A DNA stretch of 64,000 nucleotides, from contig NZ_CP022584.1 in NCBI RefSeq assembly GCF_002240225.1, positions 3,270,594 through 3,334,593 of the forward strand, given 5' to 3'. The notes under the pieces were generated by a model that saw only the letters and a program-made list of their open reading frames with translations, ran no database searches and was not told the DNA's origin. How positions within the stretch are numbered: position 1 is the stretch's first letter; each line of letters starts with the position of its first letter. This stretch comes from Paenibacillus physcomitrellae. Its GTDB lineage: Bacteria; Bacillota; Bacilli; Paenibacillales; Paenibacillaceae. Shown here one piece after another: positions 25,290 to 31,383 of this stretch. A program made the translations under genes and the position numbers.

Positions 25290-26333
25290 ATAATCCGATT
25301 TGAATGTGACTATACGGAAGGCGCACATGCGCGTATTTTACAGAGATTGCTGGAGACCAATGAGGAGCAGACGAGCGGGTACGGAACGGACGAGCACTGC
25401 GAGCGGGCGCGAGAGTACATTCGTACGGCCTGTGAAGCGCCGCATGCGGACGTGCATTTCCTGGTGGGTGGCACGCAGACGAATACGACGGTGATCGCAT
25501 CGATTTTACGTCCGCATCAAGGTGTAATTGCCGCGGAAACCGGCCATATCGCCGGCCACGAGACAGGGGCGATCGAGGCGACAGGCCATAAAGTGCTGAC
25601 CGTACCGAGCGAGGACGGCAAAATCACGGCCGCACAGGTCAAAGAAGTATACGAAGCCCATTGGAACGACCCGACGCATGAGCATGTTGTCCAGCCGGGC
25701 ATGGTTTATATCTCTCAGTCTACAGAGAACGGCACAATTTACAGCAAAGCCGAGCTGGAAGCTCTCTATCAGGTGAGCCGGGAATGCGGCCTGCCGCTCT
25801 TCATAGACGGAGCCCGCCTGGGTTACGCGCTTGCTGCTGCGGACAATGATGTCACGCTTGCCGATCTGGCCGGGCTGTGCGATGTATTTTACATTGGCGG
25901 AACCAAGGTCGGGGCGATGATGGGCGAAGCGGTGGTTATCGTGAATGAGGCGCTGGGCAAGGATTTCCGCTACTATATCAAACAAAGAGGCGGCATGCTG
26001 GCCAAGGGCCGGATGCTGGGCATTCAGTTTGAGACGTTATTTGAAGACGGTCTGTACCTCGAAATATCCAAACATGCGGTGGAGATGGCGGCCAAGATTC
26101 AGCAGGCGATCGCCGAGCTGGGGTACTCTTTCAAATATGCTTCGACTACGAATCAGCAGTTTCCGATTTTGCCGGACCGCCTGCTGGAAGGACTCAAAGA
26201 GAACTATACGTTCTCAACCTGGGAGAAGGCGGACAAACACCACACCGTTGTGCGCTTTTGCACCAGCTGGGCGACCAAGGAGGAGCATGTAACCGGGCTG
26301 ATCGGGGAGATCAAGCGGCTGCATTTGAAATAG
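25290..26333 (+). CDS. Threonine aldolase-family enzyme, apparent ATA start codon
   Basis: This PLP-dependent enzyme of the low-specificity threonine/beta-hydroxy amino acid aldolase family cleaves threonine to glycine and acetaldehyde. The conserved N-terminus IRFECDYTEGAHARIL is encoded directly after a strong GGGAGG (25276-25281) with an 8-nt spacer, but the codon at the start position is ATA, followed by ATC; no ATG, GTG or TTG occurs in frame upstream within a plausible distance. An internal ATG at 25347 would delete 19 conserved residues. PLP-site features include FIDGARLGYALAA and FYIGGTKVGAMMGEAVV. From ATA the protein is 347 aa, normal for the family. A perfect terminator follows. 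Confidence 0.88.
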   Translation: MIRFECDYTEGAHARILQRLLETNEEQTSGYGTDEHCERAREYIRTACEAPHADVHFLVGGTQTNTTVIASILRPHQGVIAAETGHIAGHETGAIEATGHKVLTVPSEDGKITAAQVKEVYEAHWNDPTHEHVVQPGMVYISQSTENGTIYSKAELEALYQVSRECGLPLFIDGARLGYALAAADNDVTLADLAGLCDVFYIGGTKVGAMMGEAVVIVNEALGKDFRYYIKQRGGMLAKGRMLGIQFETLFEDGLYLEISKHAVEMAAKIQQAIAELGYSFKYASTTNQQFPILPDRLLEGLKENYTFSTWEKADKHHTVVRFCTSWATKEEHVTGLIGEIKRLHLK

Positions 26334-26349
26334 GACCAATAATAATAAG

Positions 26350-26382
26350 CAACGGACGCCGGTTTAGTAACGGCGTCCGTTG
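26350..26382 (+). terminator. Intrinsic terminator of the threonine aldolase gene
   Basis: CAACGGACGCCG (26350) and CGGCGTCCGTTG (ending 26382) pair perfectly over 12 bp. It could also end the minus-strand dehydrogenase beginning at 27223, which stops at 26450. Confidence 0.85.
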
Positions 26383-26449
26383 TCAGCTTATGCATATTCT
26401 GCTTGCTGTAGGGTTAACCAGACTCCTGAAATGGAGAAGAAACCCGGGA

Positions 26450-27223
26450 TTAGACCCCGTGGTGCGTAGCGCCCCCGTCAACAAAGAGATTTTGGCCTGT
26501 TACATAGCTCGCATGCTCGGAGCAAAAGAATAGAACCGGAGCGATAACTTCCTCCAACCGTCCATACCTTCCCATCGGCGTCCGCTGTTCAATTTTATTT
26601 TTGAAATCGGGATTATCAAGATTAGCTGCATTAAGGGAAGTTCGAATAAACCATGGACTAATTGCATTTACGGTGACACCGGATTTCGCCCATTCATTGG
26701 CTAGTTGTCTGGTCAAATGCACGACTGCTGCTTTACTTGGTCCATAAGCGGAGGAGAAAGATAGAGTCAATTCAGAAGCGACAGATGCGATATTGACGAT
26801 TCTCCCGCTTTGACGTTCGACCATATGTTTGCCGACAGCTTTGGACATAAGAAAAACAGATTTGAAGTTGGTATCCACAACAAAATCCCACTCCTCCTCG
26901 GTCAAGTCGAACACGGTTTGACGCACAGTTGTGCCAGCGTTATTAACGAGGATATCGATTTGCCCGAACTGGTCCAAAATTTGACGCACAGCCGAATCAA
27001 TGGAGTTCTTGTCATTAATATCACAGGAAATTCCAACTGTGCGCCGCCCTGTAGCCTGATGAATTTGATTGGCAGCGTTCACTACTTCAGCTTCCGTACG
27101 AGCAATCAGGGCAACATCTGCTCCTGCTTGGGCCAGTCCCTCTGCTATAGAAAGTCCTATCCCTCGTCCACCGCCGGTGACGACAGCGACTTTTCCGCTT
27201 AAATCAAAGCTTACGTGTGTCAT
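26450..27223 (-). CDS. Short-chain dehydrogenase/reductase (SDR), glucose/gluconate dehydrogenase-like
   Basis: This classical NAD(P)-dependent oxidoreductase of about 257 aa has TGGGRGIG for cofactor binding, NNAG, a Ser in NIASVASE, and the YxxxK site as YGPSKAA; the C-terminus VTGQNLFVDGG is typical. The substrate is open: sugar acids, alcohols and 3-oxoacyl groups all occur in this class. GGAGG is placed for the ATG at 27223; an earlier in-frame ATG at 27241 has none. Its promoter contains the TGGA-N8-TCCA operator shared with the peroxiredoxin, the second dehydrogenase and tetR, so it is likely TetR-controlled and may reduce reactive carbonyls or quinones. Confidence 0.9.
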   Translation of the reverse strand: MTHVSFDLSGKVAVVTGGGRGIGLSIAEGLAQAGADVALIARTEAEVVNAANQIHQATGRRTVGISCDINDKNSIDSAVRQILDQFGQIDILVNNAGTTVRQTVFDLTEEEWDFVVDTNFKSVFLMSKAVGKHMVERQSGRIVNIASVASELTLSFSSAYGPSKAAVVHLTRQLANEWAKSGVTVNAISPWFIRTSLNAANLDNPDFKNKIEQRTPMGRYGRLEEVIAPVLFFCSEHASYVTGQNLFVDGGATHHGV

Positions 27224-27270
27224 AGTAACATTCCTCCACATTAATCTTTTTATTGGATCTGCGAAGCTGT

Positions 27271-27381
27271 TTATGCCTGATTTGCCATGGAACGAGCAAC
27301 ATCTGCGGCGCTGATGCCTTCCAGTGCCAGACCATAGCCGTTACCTTCATCAATGATGCGGACTGTTGATCGCGAAACCTT
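27271..27381 (-). pseudogene. Remnant C-terminus of an oxidoreductase-like gene
   Basis: A 36-codon stretch with no start, reading VRIIDEGNGYGLALEGIS then AADVARSMANQA and stop, looks like the C-terminal end of an atypical NAD(P)-binding protein. An in-frame TAA closes it upstream. It sits between the first dehydrogenase and its promoter, so it would be transcribed as leader RNA. Low certainty: too short for a firm family call. Confidence 0.35.
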
Positions 27382-27415
27382 TTAGCAGGTTCACAGCAGC
27401 CCCCCCTATTTTTTA

Positions 27416-27431
27416 TGTAGTGCTCACTCCA
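27416..27431. promoter_or_regulatory. Weak secondary TetR-type operator, leader of the minus-strand SDR
   Basis: TGTAGTGCTCACTCCA fits TGGA-N8-TCCA with one mismatch. Its centre is exactly 46 bp from the primary site at 27462-27477, the same spacing as in the other pairs, which is the reason to report it. Confidence 0.45.
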
Positions 27432-27443
27432 TTTAGCAAGCCA

Positions 27444-27477
27444 AGCTTATCAAACACTTTTTGGATCGTCAACTCCA
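27444..27477 (-). promoter_or_regulatory. Promoter of the minus-strand SDR with embedded operator
   Basis: The dyad TGGATCGTCAACTCCA (27462-27477) contains, on the minus strand, TTGACG as -35. A weak -10, TAAGCT, follows after 17 bp. Confidence 0.65.
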
Positions 27478-27559
27478 AAAAAGAATCAATTTTTATTTTC
27501 TACGCCATTAATGAAGCTTTCTCGAAAGAGAATTAAAATTGCAATTTCTCGATCGTTTT

Positions 27560-27593
27560 TGGAGTTGACAATCCAAAAACGATCGAATATGAT
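27560..27593 (+). promoter_or_regulatory. Promoter of the plus-strand SDR with embedded operator
   Basis: TTGACA (27565-27570), 17 bp, TATGAT (27588-27593) is a near-perfect sigma-A promoter. The -35 lies inside the dyad TGGAGTTGACAATCCA (27560-27575), which is flanked by TTTT and AAAA. Confidence 0.85.
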
Positions 27594-27610
27594 GTTCCCG
27601 CTACCTAAAA

Positions 27611-27626
27611 TGGATTGAACAATCCA
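27611..27626. promoter_or_regulatory. Secondary TetR-type operator before the plus-strand SDR
   Basis: TGGATTGAACAATCCA is a near-perfect palindrome. Its centre is 51 bp from the site over the promoter and 32 bp upstream of the start codon. Confidence 0.75.
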
Positions 27627-27649
27627 AAAAAAGAGAGGGGTAAAATCGA

Positions 27650-28399
27650 ATGAATACAAACTTATCCGGGTATACGGCATTAATTACAGGGGGGACAAGC
27701 GGGATTGGCCGAGCAACCTCTGACAAACTGGCTGCACTTGGCGTTCACGTAGTTGTAACAGGCAGGAATGCCCAGCGTGGTGAACAAACCGTTGCGGAAA
27801 TACGTGCAGCAGGAGGGAAAGCAGATTTTGTAAGCACGGATCTTCGTGATGCGTCCAGTGCTCGCAGTCTTGCACAACGTGCGCTGGAGCTTGGTGGAGG
27901 CCACGTTGATATTCTCATCAATAATGCCGGGATTTTTCCTTTCGGAGCAACGCATGAGGCAACGGAAGAAGACTTTGACAATGTCTATGCATTAAATGTT
28001 AAAGTCCCTTATTTCTTGGTTGGGGAGCTCGCGCCATTGATGGCTGAGAAAGGAAACGGGTCTATTGTGAACGTATCTACAATGGTCGCCGATTACGGGG
28101 TTTCTGGAATGAGCTTGTATGGATCAAGCAAGGCGGCGATCAACTTGCTGACCCAAGCTTGGGCAGCCGAGTATGGACCGAGCGGTGTACGTGTGAATAC
28201 GGTCAGTCCTGGACCTACCCGAACAGCGGGTACAGAGGGAATGGGAGAAGCGCTCGATCAGCTTGCGGCTCAGGCACCAGCGGGCCGTCCGGCCTCTGCG
28301 GAAGAGATCGCAGAGGCAATCGTATTCCTTGCTACAGAGCGCGCCAGCTTCATTCAGGGTGCACGCCTGGCCGTCGACGGAGGGCGGACAGCGGTTTAA
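27650..28399 (+). CDS. Short-chain dehydrogenase/reductase (SDR)
   Basis: The 249-aa classical SDR has GGTSGIGR for cofactor binding, TGRN (an Arg that often marks NADP preference), NNAGIFPFG, the Ser in VNVSTMVADYG and the catalytic LYGSSKAA. The C-terminus ends ARLAVDGGRTAV. The protein is a tidy single-domain enzyme; its substrate is unknown. A GAGAGGGG site precedes the ATG. Two TetR-type operators, one covering the -35, lie upstream, so it belongs to the same inferred regulon as the peroxiredoxin. After its stop codon a short hexamer repeat begins. Divergent from the other SDR across a 426-bp control region. Confidence 0.9.
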   Translation: MNTNLSGYTALITGGTSGIGRATSDKLAALGVHVVVTGRNAQRGEQTVAEIRAAGGKADFVSTDLRDASSARSLAQRALELGGGHVDILINNAGIFPFGATHEATEEDFDNVYALNVKVPYFLVGELAPLMAEKGNGSIVNVSTMVADYGVSGMSLYGSSKAAINLLTQAWAAEYGPSGVRVNTVSPGPTRTAGTEGMGEALDQLAAQAPAGRPASAEEIAEAIVFLATERASFIQGARLAVDGGRTAV

Positions 28400-28400
28400 C

Positions 28401-28424
28401 GAGAACGAGAATGGGAATGGAAGA
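28401..28424. repeat. Hexanucleotide repeat just after the SDR stop codon
   Basis: GAGAAC, GAGAAT, GGGAAT and GGAAGA follow the TAA stop (28397-28399) after one base. It is short, but of the same purine-rich, period-6 type as the arrays in the GH3 gene and beside lysR. Confidence 0.5.
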
Positions 28425-28475
28425 CTGCTTGTCTCTTGTCGCTTGATCTTCTGCTGTTCGTACTTAACATTCAAA

Positions 28476-28491
28476 TGGATTGTATAACCCA
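28476..28491. promoter_or_regulatory. Secondary TetR-type operator upstream of tetR
   Basis: TGGATTGTATAACCCA matches TGGA-N8-TCCA with one mismatch. The centre lies 46 bp upstream of the primary tetR site. Confidence 0.55.
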
Positions 28492-28521
28492 ACGCTTGCA
28501 GCCGTATCCGGAGCTGCATTG

Positions 28522-28550
28522 TGGACTGACAACTCCATTTTTGTTATAGT
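28522..28550 (+). promoter_or_regulatory. tetR promoter and operator
   Basis: The dyad TGGACTGACAACTCCA (28522-28537) precedes a -10 TATAGT (28545-28550) by seven bases. The -35 is poor, as expected for a weakly expressed autoregulated repressor. Confidence 0.7.
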
Positions 28551-28568
28551 ACGGTATGGAGAAAGGTG

Positions 28569-29186
28569 ATGGATGTGAGAGTACAAGAACAACGATTAAC
28601 CAAAAAAGGAAAACAAACACGTGACCGTATCGTTGCAGCCGCTGCCGATCTGATGTTTGAACGGGGCGTTGCAGGAACTACCGTGGAAGATGTGCAGAAG
28701 TTGGCTAAAGTCAGCGCTTCTCAACTTTACCATTATTTCAAAGAGAAACGGGAGCTTGTGCTGGCTGTTATTGTGCTTCAAACCGAACGTGTCCTGCAGG
28801 CGCAGGAACCTCTGTTGAGCCATTTAGATAGTATGGAAGCCCTTCGGACCTGGCGGGATGCCATTATTCAGCTTCAGATTGAGAGAAAATGCCAAGGGGG
28901 CTGTCCCATCGGTTCGTTGGGCAGTGAACTCGCAGATACAGAACCGACGGCCCGTATAGAGGTGGCTGCAGGATTCCTGGAATGGGAGCAGGCGATTGGC
29001 CGGGGACTTAAAGCGATGCATGAGCGTGGCGAACTGAGGGCAGAAGCAGATCCGAATGCACTAGCGCTGGCGCTGCTGACTACCCTTCAGGGAGGACTTC
29101 TTCTTACACAGGTACGCAAGGACACGCTTGCGCTTGAAGTCGGGTTGGATTCTATACTTGCCCATATTCAATCCTTTGTCGTCTGA
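28569..29186 (+). CDS. TetR/AcrR family regulator with CQGGC cysteine pair
   Basis: The 205-aa repressor has an N-terminal TetR helix-turn-helix (about residues 12-60, with KVSASQLYHYFKEK) and a ligand domain containing CQGGCPIGSLGSELAD, with Cys108 and Cys112. Related TetR subfamilies share the GC-x-x-G-x-L-x-x-E-L element; from memory, some members (NemR type) use a cysteine near here to sense electrophiles or hypochlorite. GGAG is seven bases from the ATG at 28569; a GTG at 28566 is the alternative. Eight copies of TGGA-N8-TCCA (two with a mismatch) at its own promoter, both SDR promoters and the peroxiredoxin promoter mark the probable targets. Redox sensing is inferred, not shown. Confidence 0.88.
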   Translation: MDVRVQEQRLTKKGKQTRDRIVAAAADLMFERGVAGTTVEDVQKLAKVSASQLYHYFKEKRELVLAVIVLQTERVLQAQEPLLSHLDSMEALRTWRDAIIQLQIERKCQGGCPIGSLGSELADTEPTARIEVAAGFLEWEQAIGRGLKAMHERGELRAEADPNALALALLTTLQGGLLLTQVRKDTLALEVGLDSILAHIQSFVV

Positions 29187-29235
29187 TCTTTTTACTAGAA
29201 CTATCACAAGTCTGCCTCATTTTTTCACATAAGCC

Positions 29236-29271
29236 AAAAGAAGCTTCGGAGTTCGCTCCGAGGCTTCTTTT
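29236..29271. terminator. Intrinsic terminator after tetR
   Basis: AAAAGAAGCTTCGGAG (29236-29251) pairs with CTCCGAGGCTTCTTTT (29256-29271), one mismatch, around a TTCG loop and followed by T. Confidence 0.9.
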
Positions 29272-29459
29272 TTGTCCGTTGCATGGATGCTTGGGGTCCT
29301 TTGCGGATGTTTTTATACTAAGTGAAATACATGACAAATTTTGAATAAGTTTAACTTTACTTGCCATATCCAGGTATCGTAAAGTTCTATAGTATAGACC
29401 TAAGCAAAACGCACATAGACTCTGGTCTCCACACCAATGGTCGAAAGGAAGATGGCACC

Positions 29460-30713
29460 TTGTTTGAAGCTTTGCTACTGAATTTTCTGTTTCTGCTGGT
29501 TCCTGTGGTGGTCTACCTGCTCTTTTTCGAGAACAGACCGCATTCGTTTAACCGCTGGTTTCTGGTTCTGCTGCCTTCGGTAACGATGAGTCTATGCATG
29601 ATTCTGCCTATCCGGCTTGAGACCGGCTTTACCTTTGATTTAAGATATATTCCGTTTATTCTTGTGGCCTTATTCGGAGGTTATGCCAATGTGCTTCCGC
29701 TGTATGCCATTTTAAATATCTCCCGATTTTATGTGGGCGGGGAAGGGGTTCTCCCCTCTTTCCTGTTCTCGACGTTTGTTCTGCTGCTGGTACCGCTTTA
29801 CAGCAAGAGGTTCATTCTTTTGCCCTCCAGGAAACGGATTTTGGCCGCTTCGGCTGTTTCTGTCCTGACGATGGCCTGCTATTTGATCAGCCTGATCTTT
29901 GTGCTCGGACACACGGACCGGCAGTTCTGGATTCTTACGCTTAACGCGCTGGCCACCTATTCGATCATGACGGCAGTCATTATGATTCTAATCGAACGAA
30001 TTCTAGCCAATATCAGAAAACGCGACCGGATGATCCAGACCGAACATCTCAATGTGGTCAGCGAGCTGGCGGCCAGTGTGTCGCATGAGATCCGAAATCC
30101 GTTAACTGTTACGAGCGGCTTTCTGCAGCTCTTGAACCAGTCGACCAACCTTTCCGCGCGGGAAAAAGAGTTCATCGATCTGTCGCTCCAGGAGCTCCAG
30201 CGTGCCGAACAAATCGTCAGCGATTTCCTATCCTTTGCCAAACCGCAGTCGGCCAATATGGTCTATTCCAATATGCAGGAGGAGCTGGAATACACCAGAA
30301 GCATCATCATGCCCTACGCCTCGATCAACGAGGTGGAGGTGCAATTCCGTTTCAACAACACGCTGAAGACGAACTATGACCGCAACCAGGTGCAGCAGTG
30401 CCTGATCAATCTGTACAAGAACGCCATTGAAGCTATGAAAGGCAGAGAAGGCGGCGTTCTGAGCATCGATATTTTGGGCAGGAAACAAGACATCCTGATC
30501 CGTATCCGCGATAACGGGGTTGGCATGACCAAGGAGGAAATCTCACGCCTCGGCAAGCCGTATTATTCCACGAAAGCGGAAGGGACAGGCCTTGGCATGC
30601 TGATGGTGTACAGCACCATTCACAAGCTGAAAGGGAGTATTGAGGTTCAGAGCGAGAAGGGCCACGGCACAACCTTCCTGCTGACCATTCCAGCCGAGCC
30701 GATGCCTTCGTGA
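29460..30713 (+). CDS. Membrane sensor histidine kinase, KinB-like (5TM LytS-type sensor)
   Basis: The kinase has an N-terminal membrane sensor with about six hydrophobic segments (1-190), resembling the 5TM_5TMR_LYT module, then a coiled stretch, a HisKA domain with the phospho-acceptor in SVSHEIRNPLTVTSGFLQLL, and a HATPase domain with N box NLYKNAIEAMK, DNGVGM and GTGLGML. No response regulator is adjacent. Such orphan kinases with this H box are typical of the sporulation phosphorelay (KinB type), so entry into sporulation is the leading guess. The start is uncertain: AAAGGAAG is spaced 8 nt from the TTG at 29460 (417 aa); an upstream ATG at 29361 lacks a site and adds a hydrophilic leader. 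Confidence 0.85.
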   Translation: MFEALLLNFLFLLVPVVVYLLFFENRPHSFNRWFLVLLPSVTMSLCMILPIRLETGFTFDLRYIPFILVALFGGYANVLPLYAILNISRFYVGGEGVLPSFLFSTFVLLLVPLYSKRFILLPSRKRILAASAVSVLTMACYLISLIFVLGHTDRQFWILTLNALATYSIMTAVIMILIERILANIRKRDRMIQTEHLNVVSELAASVSHEIRNPLTVTSGFLQLLNQSTNLSAREKEFIDLSLQELQRAEQIVSDFLSFAKPQSANMVYSNMQEELEYTRSIIMPYASINEVEVQFRFNNTLKTNYDRNQVQQCLINLYKNAIEAMKGREGGVLSIDILGRKQDILIRIRDNGVGMTKEEISRLGKPYYSTKAEGTGLGMLMVYSTIHKLKGSIEVQSEKGHGTTFLLTIPAEPMPS

Positions 30714-30725
30714 CACAGTTCAAAC

Positions 30726-31122
30726 TCAGGCGGCCGCCCGGCCGCCTTTTGTTTTGACAAAACGGGTAAACACAAACCGTACCAAAGGACCCATCAGGAA
30801 CAGCTGCAGCGGATAGGCAAATATGAGGTTTCGGCCCAAAGTCGTTAAATAGCTGTGAAGAAAAGGCATATCAGGGCTATCCGTTTAACCGGGCTATCAG
30901 GGTGCCAAACAGAGACATGCTTGAAGCCATGCCAATGACCATACAGGTGGACATCACTAGTAAGAAATAAAGCCTTTTGGATTTATTAAAGGGTAATTTA
31001 GATACAACTAAATGGGCGAGGGGGCCAGCAGATTATAAAAGGTCATCGCCACGACCATTCCTAGACACATCATAAATCCAAAGTAGAAATTCTCTCTTTT
31101 TGTTGCAGGCAAATCGCTTCAT
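30726..31122 (-). pseudogene. Decayed DUF2798-like two-domain membrane protein gene
   Basis: Successive frames on the minus strand encode pieces of one protein in order: MKRFACNKKREF, then after a shift FYFGFMMCLGMVVAMTFYN, then KSKRLYFLLVMSTCMVIGMA, and finally SYLTTLGRNLIFAYPLQLF followed by LMGPLVRFVFTRFVKTK. The repeated MxxGM-membrane-helix pattern and the NLIFAYPLQLFLMGPLVR end resemble DUF2798 proteins (small membrane proteins with two copies of a hairpin). At least three frame disruptions and a shortened middle rule out a functional product. An AAAGG site before the ATG is still visible. The end of the remnant overlaps the sensor kinase terminator. Confidence 0.7.
30729..30755 (+). 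terminator. Terminator of the sensor kinase gene
   Basis: GGCGGCC (30729) and GGCCGCC (ending 30746) pair around GCCC, followed by TTTTGTTTT, 16 bp after the stop. Confidence 0.85.
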
Positions 31123-31249
31123 CCTTTCAGTTTGAGGTGGGTTTGCCTGCTCATTATAGGCGATGAAAAAAGGCTCACATAAGTGAACGTTTTGTGTCGA
31201 CTTGTTGAACGTTGCTTTTGGGTAGGCGGAGCTTAAAGCGGCTGAAAGT

Positions 31250-31293
31250 CCGGATTTCGCATGTAAAAGTCCAGATAATGCCCGGAAATCCGG
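31250..31293 (+). repeat. Inverted repeat in the leader of the GH87-like gene
   Basis: CCGGATTTC (31250-31258) pairs with GAAATCCGG (31285-31293) around a 26-base loop, about 90 bp before the start codon. It may be a regulator site or leader hairpin; no known riboswitch signature was seen in 31123-31383. Confidence 0.45.
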
Positions 31294-31383
31294 CTTATGA
31301 TGAAACTGCCCAAATAGACGATGGAGGTTTCAATTCCCCACTTCATGGTCAGGGTCAGATCCCCATTAAGAAGGAGGCATCCC

